Positions 33,438 to 44,237 of a stretch of 64,000 nt of DNA are shown piece by piece; within the stretch, counting starts at the first letter, position 1, and each line of letters opens with the position of its first letter. Below the pieces are notes generated by a model that worked only from the letters and a program-made list of their open reading frames with translations, was not told where the DNA came from and ran no database searches. Both the position numbers and the translations under genes were made by a program. The DNA is from Streptomyces daqingensis (GTDB lineage: Bacteria; Actinomycetota; Actinomycetes; Streptomycetales; Streptomycetaceae): NCBI RefSeq assembly GCF_014645895.1, contig NZ_BMMP01000009.1:124001-188000 (forward strand), written 5' to 3'.

Positions 33438-35195
33438 GTGACGACCAGTGACACCGCGGCAGACGTCCCACGCGCGGAGACCCCGGAGGCCGCGCCGACA
33501 TGGCAGGCCCGGCTCCGCGGCTTCGGCTACGCGGGACGCTCGCGTGTCGGCACCCGCGAGCGGCTTGTGCCGCCCTTCCCCGCGCCGGACGGGCGCATCG
33601 GCGCCCTCTTCGGTCTCTCGCCGCACGCCGCGGCCCGCCTCGCGCACTGGGCGGCATGGGGCGGTCCGCTGCTGGTCGCGCTGCTGGCGGGGGTGCTGCG
33701 CTTCTGGGAGCTCGGCTCCCCGCACGCCGTGATATTCGACGAGACGTACTACGCCAAGGACGCCTGGTCCCTCTTCCAGTACGGCTACGAGGGCAGCTGG
33801 CCGGACAAGGCCAACGACCGCATCCTCGCCACCCCCCAGCGGATCCCGCTGTCACCGGAGGGCGCGTACGTCGTCCACCCGCCCGTCGGGAAGTGGACGA
33901 TCGGGCTCGGCGAGTGGCTCTTCGGGCTGAACCCCTTCGGCTGGCGCTTCATGACGGCCGTGCTCGGCACGCTGTCCGTGCTGATGCTGTGCCGCATCGG
34001 GCGGCGCCTGTTCCGCTCCACCGCCCTCGGCTGCCTCGCGGGGCTGCTGATGGCCGTCGACGGGCTGCACTTCGTCATGAGCCGCGCCGCGCTGCTGGAC
34101 CTGGTGCTGATGTTCTGGGTGCTGGCCGCCTTCGGCTGCCTGCTGATCGACCGGGACCGCACCCGCGCGGCCCTCGCCCGCGCGCTGCCCCCGGACGATC
34201 CGCCCCACCCGCTCGACCCACCGTCCGGGCCGGGCCCGGCCGCTGTCCGCCCCGACCCGGAGACCGGCGCCCGCTTCGGGTTCGGCCTGCGCCCGTGGCG
34301 GCTCCTCGCCGGGCTCTGCCTGGGCCTCGGCTGCGCCACGAAGTGGAACGGCCTGTACATCCTCGCCGCGTTCGGGCTCCTCACCGTCCTGTGGGACATG
34401 GGCGCCCGCCGCACGGCCGGAGCGCCCCGCCCCCTCGCGGCGATGCTGCGGCGTGACTCCCTCCCGGCGTTCGCGTCCCTCGTCGTGGTGTCGCTGGGCA
34501 CGTACGTCGCGTCCTGGTCCGGCTGGTTCGCCACCTCGGGCGGCTACTTCCGCGACTGGGCGGACAAGGCGGGCGCGGCCGGCCCGTGGGGCTGGCTGCC
34601 GGGGCCGCTGCGCAGCCTCTGGCACTACGAGGCGGAGGTCTACGAGTTCCACGTGGGCCTCACCTCCGGCCACACCTACGAGTCCAACCCCTGGAGCTGG
34701 CTCGTACTGGGCCGTCCCGTCTCCTACTTCTACGAGTCGCCCAAGGCCGGCAAGGACGGCTGCACCGCGCAGGGCGAGGACTGCGCCCGGGAAGTCCTCG
34801 CCCTGGGGACGCCGCTGCTGTGGTGGGCGGCCTGCTTCGCCCTGCTCTACGTCCTCTACCGCTGGTTCTTCCGGCGGGACTGGCGTGCGGGGGCCGTGCT
34901 GTGCGGCGTCGCAGCCGGTTATCTGCCCTGGTTCATGTACCAGGAGCGGACCATTTTCCTTTTCTACGCGGTCGTCTTCGTGCCGTTCCTGTGTCTTGCC
35001 GTGACCATGATGATCGGCGCGCTCGCCGGACCGCCGGGAGTGGGGGAACGCAGACGGACCGCGGGAATCGTCGGCGCGGGCGTACTGGTGCTGCTCATCG
35101 TGTGGAACTTCGTGTATTTCTGGCCCCTCTACACGGGGCAGCCGATTCCCATGGGGGAGTGGCGGCAGCGCATGTGGTTCGACACCTGGATCTGA
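33438..35195 (+). CDS. pmt: protein O-mannosyltransferase (dolichyl-phosphate-mannose:protein mannosyltransferase)
   Basis: GT39 integral-membrane enzyme that transfers mannose from polyprenyl-phosphate mannose to Ser/Thr of secreted proteins. 585 residues from GTG 33438. Acidic catalytic motif IFDETYYAKDAWS in the first extracytoplasmic loop, VHPPVGKW, about 11 membrane segments, SNPWSWLVLGRPVSYFYESPKAG and the C-terminal WFMYQERTIFLFYAVVFVPF. In Streptomyces this protein supports phage receptor and lipoprotein glycosylation. Flanked by rsmI (divergent) and a PBP (same strand). Confidence 0.94.
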   Translation: MTTSDTAADVPRAETPEAAPTWQARLRGFGYAGRSRVGTRERLVPPFPAPDGRIGALFGLSPHAAARLAHWAAWGGPLLVALLAGVLRFWELGSPHAVIFDETYYAKDAWSLFQYGYEGSWPDKANDRILATPQRIPLSPEGAYVVHPPVGKWTIGLGEWLFGLNPFGWRFMTAVLGTLSVLMLCRIGRRLFRSTALGCLAGLLMAVDGLHFVMSRAALLDLVLMFWVLAAFGCLLIDRDRTRAALARALPPDDPPHPLDPPSGPGPAAVRPDPETGARFGFGLRPWRLLAGLCLGLGCATKWNGLYILAAFGLLTVLWDMGARRTAGAPRPLAAMLRRDSLPAFASLVVVSLGTYVASWSGWFATSGGYFRDWADKAGAAGPWGWLPGPLRSLWHYEAEVYEFHVGLTSGHTYESNPWSWLVLGRPVSYFYESPKAGKDGCTAQGEDCAREVLALGTPLLWWAACFALLYVLYRWFFRRDWRAGAVLCGVAAGYLPWFMYQERTIFLFYAVVFVPFLCLAVTMMIGALAGPPGVGERRRTAGIVGAGVLVLLIVWNFVYFWPLYTGQPIPMGEWRQRMWFDTWI

Positions 35196-35315
35196 CCGCC
35201 CGACTCCCCTGTGCGTAGGGTGTGTTCGGCTTCCGTAGTCTCGATCCGGTGATTATTCGAATCCGCTTCCCGGCCATATGCGCCCTAACGGGGATACCAG
35301 GGGCACGTGATGTTG

Positions 35316-35331
35316 CCCTAGTGCTCTAGGG
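35316..35331. promoter_or_regulatory. inverted repeat CCCTAG-TGCT-CTAGGG upstream of the PBP gene
   Basis: A perfect 6-bp-arm palindrome 58 bp before the PBP ATG in the 193-bp gap after pmt. TAGGGT (35327-35332) within it could act as a -10. The symmetry suggests an operator rather than a terminator, as no U-tract follows and it is close to the next start. Confidence 0.4.
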
Positions 35332-35388
35332 TGCCTCGCACGGTCCTTGGCGCGTCGGCTGAGGCGGGGTGGAGGGGCAGAATCTCTA

Positions 35389-37032
35389 ATGCGTGACACT
35401 CAGAAGATGGCGTTGATCGGGGGCGCCGCCGCAGTCGTCGTCGCGGCCACCGGCTTCGGCGTCTACGCCCTCGTCGGAGGTGACGACAAGGGCGGTAAGG
35501 GAGGCGTCGCCTCGTCCGACGGGAAGGGTCCCGGCGAGACCGAGGCCGGGCCGCCCAGCGCGGCGGAGGTCCGTACCACGGCGAAGCGCTTCCTCGCGGC
35601 CTGGTCCTCCGGGGACCCGGCGAAGGCCGCGAAGCTCACCGACGACGCCGCCGCCGCGGCGAAGGAGCTGAAGGGGTACCGCGACGAGGCCCACGTCTCC
35701 AAGGTCGGCCTGGCGCAGGGTTCCGCCTCGGGGACGAAGGTGCCCTTCGACGTCAACGCCCAGGTCGCGTACCAGCAGTCCCGCGCCACCTGGAACTACA
35801 GCTCCTCCCTCGAGGTCAAGCGCGACAAGAAGAGCGGCGAGGCAGTCGTCGACTGGAAGCCGACGGTGATCAACCCGAAGCTGAAGGACGGCCAGTCGGT
35901 CAGGACGGGCAAGGCGGGCACCCCGCCGATCAAGGCCGTCGACCGCAACGGCGCCCCGCTCACCAAGGAAGCGCACCCGATGCTCGCCGGCGTCCTCGAC
36001 GACCTCCGCAAGCGCTACGGCGACAAGACGGACGGCACCCCCGGTGTCGAGACCCGCATCGTCGACGCCAAGGGCAAGGACACCGGCACCACCCTGCGTA
36101 CCCTCTCCAAGGGCCGGCCCGGCACCCTCAAGACCACGCTCGACAAGGACGTGCAGACCGCCGCCGAGCAGGCGGTCAAGGGCAAGGCGAAGGCGGGTGC
36201 CGTCGCCCTCAAGCCCAGCACCGGCGAAGTGCTCGCCGTCGCCAACTCGCCCGCGGACGGCTTCAACACGGCGCTGCGCGGCTCCCTCGCGCCCGGCTCC
36301 ACGATGAAGGTCGTCTCCAGCGCCATGCTCCTGGACAAGGGCCTCGCGTCGCCCGGCAAGGAGCACCCCTGCCCCAAGTTCCACACCTACGGCGGCTGGA
36401 AGTTCCAGAACGACGACAAGTTCGAGATCGAGAACGGCACGTTCGCGCAGAGCTTCGCCCGCTCCTGCAACACCGCGTTCATCACCCAGGCCGAGAAGCT
36501 CGACGACGGCGACCTGGGCAAGGAGGCCCGCGAGGTCTTCGGCATCGGCCAGAACTGGCAGGTGGGCACCGGCACCTTCGACGGCAGCGTCCCCACCCAG
36601 TCGGACGCGCAGATGGCGGCCTCCCTCATCGGGCAGGGCGCGGTCCGCATGAACCCGCTCAACATGGCCTCCGTCGCGGCGACCGTCCAGAACGGCACGT
36701 TCAAGCAGCCGCTGATCGTCTCGCCGTCGCTGGACGACCGCACGATCGCCAAGGCGAGCCGGGCCATGAAGCCGCAGACGCAGGCGGACCTGAAGAGCCT
36801 GATGCAGCTGACGGCAGCGAGCGGCACCGCCGCCAAGCCCATGGCGGGCCTCAGCGGTGACGTCGGCGCCAAGACGGGCTCCGCGGAGGTCGACGGCCAG
36901 AAGAAGCCCAACGCCTGGTTCACCGCGTACAGGGGCGACCTCGCGGCGGCGGCGGTCGTTCCGGCCTCGGGCCACGGCAGCGACAACGCGGGACCGGTCG
37001 TCCGCCAGATCCTGGACGCCTCGGCCGGCTGA
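35389..37032 (+). CDS. penicillin-binding protein, class B-like transpeptidase with NTF2-like N-terminal domain
   Basis: A 547-residue membrane-anchored D,D-transpeptidase. One N-terminal membrane anchor (ALIGGAAAVVVAATGFGVYALVGG), a MecA_N/NTF2-like domain (about 55-165; AAEVRTTAKRFLAAWSSGDPAKAAKLTDD), a short linker, and the transpeptidase domain with STMK (Ser304-Lys307), SCN (Ser359) and KTG (Lys495-Gly497), all intact. No lipobox. ATG 35389 follows GGAGGGG. The lack of a clear PBP-dimer domain and the small size are typical of actinomycete PBPs of this type. Confidence 0.92.
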   Translation: MRDTQKMALIGGAAAVVVAATGFGVYALVGGDDKGGKGGVASSDGKGPGETEAGPPSAAEVRTTAKRFLAAWSSGDPAKAAKLTDDAAAAAKELKGYRDEAHVSKVGLAQGSASGTKVPFDVNAQVAYQQSRATWNYSSSLEVKRDKKSGEAVVDWKPTVINPKLKDGQSVRTGKAGTPPIKAVDRNGAPLTKEAHPMLAGVLDDLRKRYGDKTDGTPGVETRIVDAKGKDTGTTLRTLSKGRPGTLKTTLDKDVQTAAEQAVKGKAKAGAVALKPSTGEVLAVANSPADGFNTALRGSLAPGSTMKVVSSAMLLDKGLASPGKEHPCPKFHTYGGWKFQNDDKFEIENGTFAQSFARSCNTAFITQAEKLDDGDLGKEAREVFGIGQNWQVGTGTFDGSVPTQSDAQMAASLIGQGAVRMNPLNMASVAATVQNGTFKQPLIVSPSLDDRTIAKASRAMKPQTQADLKSLMQLTAASGTAAKPMAGLSGDVGAKTGSAEVDGQKKPNAWFTAYRGDLAAAAVVPASGHGSDNAGPVVRQILDASAG

Positions 37033-37258
37033 CCCGCTGCGGTGCCCTGCGAGGCACCGCGGCAGGCGCGCACGCACAGCGGGCGGCGCTCCCTCAACGG
37101 GGCGCCGCCCGCGGCGCGTTGCCCGCCGCCCGCGCCCCAAGGTGCGTACTGCCTGCGCCCCGCGTCGCTCGCCGTCCCGGCCCCGCGTGCGTGCCGTGAG
37201 CGCGGGGCGGCCGGAACCGCTTCGCCCGCGCCGCCCTCCGGCAGGTAGCGTCGCCCGC

Positions 37259-37780
37259 ATGACGAAGGCTCCTTCAGCGCACCCGCGGTTCGCCGCCGCC
37301 CTCGCGGCGTTGGGCCCGATCGCCTCGCCGGGACGGCCTCCGGGCGACGTCGAGATCCGCGCCTTCCCCGAGGCCACCCGCACCGCAGCCCAGGCCGCCG
37401 AGGCCGTCGGCTGCGAGCTCAGCCAGATCGTCAAGTCCCTGGTCTTCGCCGCGGACGGCGAACCCGTCCTCGTCCTGATGGACGGCGCCTCGCGCGTCGA
37501 CGTGCGCCTCGTGCGGGACGAGCTGGACGCCCGGAGCGTGCAGCGCGCCGACGCCGGCCTGGTACGCGAGGCGACGGGCTACGCGATCGGGGGCGTCCCG
37601 CCCTTCGGGCACGTCACGACGATGCGGGTGCTCGCCGACCGCCGGCTGCTCGGCCACGAGGTCGTATGGGCCGCCGCGGGCACGCCCCACACCGTCTTCG
37701 CGCTCGACCCCCGGACGCTGATCGCCCACGCCGGCGGCTCCGTCGTGGACGTACGCGAGCAGAGCGCCGACGTGCCGTGA
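37259..37780 (+). CDS. YbaK/EbsC aminoacyl-tRNA deacylase-like protein
   Basis: A 173-residue protein of the YbaK/ProX editing-domain family that clears mischarged aminoacyl-tRNA. EIRAFPEATRTAAQAAEAVGCELSQIVKSLVFAADGEPVLVLMDGASRVD carries the conserved Lys in QIVKSLVF; TGYAIGGVPPFGH is the GxxPxGH-type substrate loop. The stop overlaps the next GTG. Confidence 0.88.
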   Translation: MTKAPSAHPRFAAALAALGPIASPGRPPGDVEIRAFPEATRTAAQAAEAVGCELSQIVKSLVFAADGEPVLVLMDGASRVDVRLVRDELDARSVQRADAGLVREATGYAIGGVPPFGHVTTMRVLADRRLLGHEVVWAAAGTPHTVFALDPRTLIAHAGGSVVDVREQSADVP

Positions 37781-38673
37781 CACCGCTGGTCGTCGCGGCC
37801 GTCCTGGCCGCCGCGGTCACCCACGCCTCGTGGAACGCGCTGGCGCACCACATCGAGGACCAGCTCATCGCCTTCACCCTCGTGGGGACGGGCGGAGCGC
37901 TCTGCGGGCTCGCGCTGGCGTTCGCCGGCCCCCTGCCCGCCGCCGCGGCGTGGCCGCCGCTGCTGCTCTCCGCGGTGCTGCACGTCGTCTACCAGCTGTT
38001 GCTGATGCGGTCGTTCGGGCTCGGCGACTTCGGGCAGATGTATCCGATCGCCCGCGGCACCGCCCCGCTCGTCGTGACCGTCCTCGCCGCCGTCTTCCTG
38101 CACGAGTGGCCCGGCGCCTGGCAGACGGCCGGTGTGGCCGTCGCCGCCGCGGGGCTGCTGGGCGTCGCGCTGTGGGGGATCCGCAGGGAGCGCCCCGCCG
38201 GCGGCTCGGAACAGGAGCGGCCGGGACGCTCCTCCCGGGCGGGCAGCAGGCTGCCCGCGCTGACCGCCGCCGTGGCCACGGGCCTGGCCATCGCCTCCTA
38301 CACCGTCGTCGACGGGGCAGGCGTGCGCGCTTCGGGCTCCGCGGTGAGCTACGTCGCGTGGCTGATGCTCCTGGAGGGCGTCCCCATCCCTCTCTACACG
38401 CTCCTCACCCGGCGCCGCGAGCTCGGCCCCGCGATCCGTCCCGTCGCGGTGCGCGGACTGACGGCGGGCGCCCTCTCCGTCGTCGCATACGGGCTGGTGC
38501 TGTGGGCGCAGACCCGGGCGCCCCTGGCGCCCGTCGCCGCGCTGCGCGAGTCCTCGATCATCGCGGGCGCGGCCATAGGGGCGCTGTTCTTCAAGGAGCG
38601 CTTCGGGGCGCCGCGCGTGGCCGCGTCCATGCTGATGGTCGGCGGCATCGCCCTGATGCTGCACGGGAGTTGA
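37777..38673 (+). CDS. EamA/DMT-superfamily transporter
   Basis: A 298-residue membrane protein with ten predicted segments in two EamA repeats (about 1-130 and 160-295). THASWNALAHH and MYPIARGTAPLVV belong to repeat one, LAIASYTVVDG and VAALRESSIIAGAAIGALFFKERFG to repeat two. Probably exports amino acids or metabolites. GTG start 37777 in a GTGA overlap with the deacylase gene. Confidence 0.9.
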   Translation: MTPLVVAAVLAAAVTHASWNALAHHIEDQLIAFTLVGTGGALCGLALAFAGPLPAAAAWPPLLLSAVLHVVYQLLLMRSFGLGDFGQMYPIARGTAPLVVTVLAAVFLHEWPGAWQTAGVAVAAAGLLGVALWGIRRERPAGGSEQERPGRSSRAGSRLPALTAAVATGLAIASYTVVDGAGVRASGSAVSYVAWLMLLEGVPIPLYTLLTRRRELGPAIRPVAVRGLTAGALSVVAYGLVLWAQTRAPLAPVAALRESSIIAGAAIGALFFKERFGAPRVAASMLMVGGIALMLHGS

Positions 38674-38783
38674 GCACTCCGGACGCATTGCCGCCCTTGC
38701 CGGACGCACCCCGCCTGTCCCGGCCCGTACGCCAAGCGCCCGCCCCACCGGCCGCTCCTCACCGCCGTCCACCGGCCCGCACG

Positions 38784-38811
38784 GGCTCCGGCGGGCGCAC
38801 CCGCCGGAGCC
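38784..38811 (+). terminator. strong hairpin terminator after the EamA gene
   Basis: GGCTCCGGCGGG (38784-38795) pairs perfectly with CCCGCCGGAGCC (38800-38811) across a CGCA loop, 111 nt past the transporter stop and 109 nt before the ABC-F start. Confidence 0.65.
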
Positions 38812-38919
38812 TCCGGGCACCTCAGTACCCTGGAGGGCTGATGCCGGAGCTCACCGCGTCCGGCGCCCGGTGGGGCCCCCGCGCCGAAGGCCGGGGGAAG
38901 CACGCATGACAGGAGTGAA

Positions 38920-40797
<1,878 letters not shown>

Positions 40798-40897
40798 CAC
40801 AGGGGGATCTTGAGGGCGCCGCGAGGGGCCCGAAGGTGCGTTAACGGCCGGGCAACGGCTCCGCATCGAGCGCGTTTCGGCCCGTACGTCCCAGCGG

Positions 40898-40915
40898 GAA
40901 CCGGACCGCCGGTTC
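40898..40915. promoter_or_regulatory. inverted repeat GAACCGG-N4-CCGGTTC between ABC-F and PQQ genes
   Basis: A perfect 7-bp-arm hairpin 101 bp after the ABC-F stop. GGGAAC (40896-40901) with GTT (40918-40920) sixteen bases on also resembles an extracytoplasmic-function sigma promoter (GGAAC / GTT), so it may be either a terminator or the start of the promoter region for the PQQ gene. Confidence 0.3.
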
Positions 40916-41047
40916 GCGTTGTCCGGTGATAGAAAGAGCTTCCGGTTACAAAGCCAGCCGCTAGGCGGGCCTGATGTCCGATTCGCTCCGCCCTACGGGG
41001 GTTTGAGGGGCGGACGTCCGGTCTGTTCATCAACGAGGGGACCCGTC

Positions 41048-42907
41048 ATGTCGCAGCCGCCTCCGCCTCCGCCTCCCAACCAGCCGCCCGGCGGCGCCTC
41101 CCCGGACGAACCGGAGGGCACCCCCTCCCTGTCCAAGGAGACGCCCGCCCAGCCCGCTTCGGACCAGAACGGCCCGGGCAGCCCCGAGCAGCAGACTCCG
41201 GGAGGTCCGGAGCAGCCGGCCTCCGGGCAGCAGGCCCCGGGCCAGCAGCCGCCTCCCGCGCCGCCGCAGCAGCCGGGCGGTTTCGGTGTACCGCCCCAGC
41301 CGCCCGGCGGCGGGTACGGCTATCCCCAGCAGCCGCCCGGCGGTTACGGCTATCCGCAGCAGCCGGGAGGCTTCGGCGCACCGCCGCCCCCGGGCGCGGG
41401 CTACGGCGCCCCCCAGCAGCCTCCGCAGGCCGGTTACGGCTACCCGCAGCAGCCGGGCCAGCCGCCCTACGGCCCGGGGATGTACCCGACGGCACCTCCC
41501 GGCGGTTACGGCCCGGGCGGCCCCGGCTCCCCGGGAGGCGGCGGCGCCAACGGCAAGGTGATCGCCATCGTCGCCGCGGCGGTCGCGGCCGTCGTGGTCA
41601 TCGGCACCGTGGGCTTCTTCCTGGTCAACGACGACAGCACCACGGTGTCGAAGAAGAACCCCGGTCCCACGTCGGAGAACGGCGGCGGGAAGCCGGGGGA
41701 CACCACCGGCGAGGAGCTCTTCAAGATCAAGTCGCCGAAGATCAACGATGACCGGGCGGTCATCACCCCCGGCGCGTGGGCCACGGACGACGTGTTCGCC
41801 AAGACCACGGTCAACGGCATCGTCGGCATGGACGCCAAGAGCGGCGAGAAGGCGTGGGAGCTCGCCCTCGACGGCGAGGTCTGCGCGGCCTCCAAGCACG
41901 TCACCGACTCCGGCAGGACGGCGGTGATCTTCAGAGAGAACGAGTCGTACCGCTCGGACTGCAGCAAGACCGCGGTCTTCGACGTCGACAGCGGCAAGAA
42001 GGTGTGGGAGAAGCCGCTGCCGGGCACCGGCCTCGCCACGTCGAGCGGCGTGAGCCTGACGATCAGCCAGAACACCGTCGCCGCACAGTGGATCGGCGGC
42101 TCGGTCGCCTACAAGGTCTCCGACGGCAAGCAGCTGTGGGCTTCCAAGGAGGACGGCAGCTGCCAGGACGAGGGCTTCGCCGGCGGCAAGGAGCTCATGG
42201 CCGTCGTCAAGTGCGGCAGCTACTCCGACCCGACGCTGAAGGTGCAGAAGGTCGAGCCGAGGACGGGCAAGTCGAAGTGGGAGTTCGACGTGCCGGACGG
42301 CGTCGAGCGGGTGCGCATCATCTCCACCGACCCCGTCGTGCTCGCCGTCAGCGCGGGAACCAGCACCACCACCGACGTGATGACGGTGGGCGAGGACGAG
42401 AAGCTGAAGGCGAAGATCTCCCTCGGCGACCGGAAGTACGACCCGGGCTGCGGCATCGAGGTCGAGTCGTGCGCGACGGCGGTGGCGGACAAGAAGTACG
42501 TCTACATGCCCACCGGCACGCACGAGGGCCAGACCTCGTCCACGAACGAGCTGTTCGCCTTCGACTTCGAGAGCGGCAAGCCGAAGTGGAAGTCGGACGC
42601 GGGCGAGCAGCGGACGATCATCCCCGTGCGGCTGCTCGACGGGAAGGTCATCGCGTACAAGAAGCCGACCTACTCGGGCAGCGGCGGCCAGGTCGTGGCA
42701 CTGGAGCCCGACGGAGGCGGCAAGCAGGAGGTCTACCTGGACAACCCCGGTACCTCCTCGCGCCAGGAGAACAACTTCGCGTCGCTCTCCATGCGTGAAC
42801 CGCCCCTGTACCAGAACGGGCGCCTCTTCCTGCACCACACGCTGCTCTCCCGGAACAGCACCCGCAGCTACGCGGAGTACCTCGGGATCGGCTTCGGCCC
42901 GCAGTGA
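41048..42907 (+). CDS. membrane-anchored PQQ-like beta-propeller protein with GYPQQP-repeat N-terminus
   Basis: A 619-residue protein. Residues 1-165 are Pro/Gln/Gly-rich with repeated YGYPQQP-GG units; one membrane segment VIAIVAAAVAAVVVIGTVGFFLV at about 168-190; the rest is extracytoplasmic with PQQ-type repeats (VNGIVGMDAKSGEKAWELALDGEVC, FDVDSGKKVWEKPL, VSDGKQLWASKEDG, VEPRTGKSKWEFDVPDG, FDFESGKPKWKSDAG). No catalytic quinoprotein residues are identifiable, so it is likely a scaffold or sensor. The architecture is common in Streptomyces. ATG 41048. Confidence 0.88.
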   Translation: MSQPPPPPPPNQPPGGASPDEPEGTPSLSKETPAQPASDQNGPGSPEQQTPGGPEQPASGQQAPGQQPPPAPPQQPGGFGVPPQPPGGGYGYPQQPPGGYGYPQQPGGFGAPPPPGAGYGAPQQPPQAGYGYPQQPGQPPYGPGMYPTAPPGGYGPGGPGSPGGGGANGKVIAIVAAAVAAVVVIGTVGFFLVNDDSTTVSKKNPGPTSENGGGKPGDTTGEELFKIKSPKINDDRAVITPGAWATDDVFAKTTVNGIVGMDAKSGEKAWELALDGEVCAASKHVTDSGRTAVIFRENESYRSDCSKTAVFDVDSGKKVWEKPLPGTGLATSSGVSLTISQNTVAAQWIGGSVAYKVSDGKQLWASKEDGSCQDEGFAGGKELMAVVKCGSYSDPTLKVQKVEPRTGKSKWEFDVPDGVERVRIISTDPVVLAVSAGTSTTTDVMTVGEDEKLKAKISLGDRKYDPGCGIEVESCATAVADKKYVYMPTGTHEGQTSSTNELFAFDFESGKPKWKSDAGEQRTIIPVRLLDGKVIAYKKPTYSGSGGQVVALEPDGGGKQEVYLDNPGTSSRQENNFASLSMREPPLYQNGRLFLHHTLLSRNSTRSYAEYLGIGFGPQ

Positions 42908-43183
42908 CCGCGTGACCGTCTGATCCGCCCGCGCGCGGTGCCGCCGCGCGCGGGCGGCGCGCCACCGCCCGTCCCGGCGCCCGCGCGCCCGTCCTCCACC
43001 GTTCTGCGCCCTTCTCGGACCGAAGGGGCGCGGAACGGCGGACGAGCGTGTAGCTTCCGGGAGCACAGGAGAGGGGCTGTGCCCGGGTGGGGTCTCACGG
43101 CTGCCGCGCGGCGGCCCGGGACACCGAGCCCGCCGGGGCGAGGGGAGGGCGCGGCCTCCGCGGGATGGTGGGGGTTGTTGCGC

Positions 43184-43867
43184 ATGGGTGTCCGTCTCAT
43201 GGTCGTGGACGAGCACAGGCTGCTCGCCGAGGCCCTGGCCTCGGCGCTGAAGCTGCGCGGGCACCGGGTGCTCGCCGCCGCGGCGCCCAGCGCCGGCGCC
43301 GCGGACCTGGTGCTGAGCCGGGCGCCGGAGGTGTGCCTGCTGGGGACCGCGGTGCCCGCCGAGGCGGGCGTCTTCGATCCGGTGGTCCGCATCAAGCGGG
43401 AGAAGCCGCAGATAGCGGTGGTGGTGCTGGGCCCGGTGCCCAGCCCGCGAGGTATCGCCTCCGCGTTCGCCGCGGGGGCGTCCGGCTATGTACGGCACGA
43501 CGAGCGGATCGAGGGTGTGGAACGCGCCATGATGAAGGCGCGGGCGGGGGAGTCCGCCGTGGCGCCGCAGCTGCTGCAGGAGTCCTTCGCGGAGCTGCTC
43601 AATCCCGTGGCGGAGCCCGACGACGAGGGCGCCCGGCTCCTGCAGATGCTGACGCCGCGCGAGGTGGAGGTGCTGACACGCGTCGCGGAGGGCGAGGACA
43701 CGAGGCTCATCGCCGAGGGTATGCGCATCGCGCCGAGCACCGCGCGTACGCATGTGCAGCGGGTGCTGATGAAGCTCGGTGTGGGCTCGCGGCTGGAGGC
43801 CGCCGCGCTCGCGGCCCGTACGGGGCTGCTGGAGCGGGTCCCGCGCCCCGGTGCCTCGCCGGACTGA
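43184..43867 (+). CDS. LuxR-type response regulator with degenerate receiver domain
   Basis: A 227-residue NarL/FixJ-type protein. The receiver starts VRLMVVDEHRLLAEALASAL; the phospho-acceptor site, normally LLD, reads CLLGTAV, putting Gly54 in place of Asp, and the conserved Lys before helix 5 is Arg (GYVRHDE). The C-terminal HTH is intact: LTPREVEVLTRVAEGEDTRLIAEGMRIAPSTARTHVQRVLMKLGVGSRLEAAALA. No sensor kinase is adjacent. It probably acts independently of phosphorylation. ATG 43184 is preferred to upstream frames because it abuts the receiver. Confidence 0.87.
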   Translation: MGVRLMVVDEHRLLAEALASALKLRGHRVLAAAAPSAGAADLVLSRAPEVCLLGTAVPAEAGVFDPVVRIKREKPQIAVVVLGPVPSPRGIASAFAAGASGYVRHDERIEGVERAMMKARAGESAVAPQLLQESFAELLNPVAEPDDEGARLLQMLTPREVEVLTRVAEGEDTRLIAEGMRIAPSTARTHVQRVLMKLGVGSRLEAAALAARTGLLERVPRPGASPD

Positions 43868-44237
43868 ACCCGGCGGAACGCGCGCGGACCGCCGGAGGCG
43901 GCAGCCTGCCCCGCCCCGTACCCCTCGCGCTCGCTTCGCACCGCGGCAGCCCGGCCGGTGCGCTACGCCATGCCGCATGCCACGAACCGCATGCCCGAGC
44001 CGCATCCCCGAGCCCCATGTCCCAGACCCCATGCCTGCATCCGGGTCGTCTGCCGCGCCTTTCCGCCGCTCCTCGGCCGCCCGCCGTCCGCGTCCGGTGA
44101 GATGGGCTCGGCGCGCGCCGTGGCTCCCCGCCCGGGCTGCCGTCCCGCCGTCCACGAGCAGGTGGGATGCGCTCACATGTTGGTCTCTGATTCTTTGTGT
44201 GCGATTATGTTCGGGTCGGAAGATGAGGAGTGACCCG
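43868..44237. other. 370-bp leader region of galT
   Basis: Holds a degenerate tandem repeat (43968-44042) and an A/T-rich island at 44176-44215 (TGTTGGTCTCTGATTCTTTG and onward) that is the likely gal promoter: TTGGTC at 44180-44185 and TTATGT at 44205-44210, 19-bp spacing. In Streptomyces, galTEK is transcribed from a galactose-inducible promoter just upstream of galT. Confidence 0.4.
43968..44042. repeat. degenerate 13-14-bp tandem repeat upstream of galT
   Basis: About five copies of a unit close to GCATGCCCGAGCC in direct orientation. Members vary by one to four bases (GCATGCCACGAACC, GCATGCCCGAGCC, GCATCCCCGAGCC, CCATGTCCCAGACC, CCATGCCTGCATCC). No reading frame of note crosses it. Could be variable sequence in a non-coding leader. 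Confidence 0.6.

Noticed and set aside
43968..44042. CRISPR-like array
   Set aside because: Units are 13-14 bp, degenerate and without unique spacers; no cas genes nearby.
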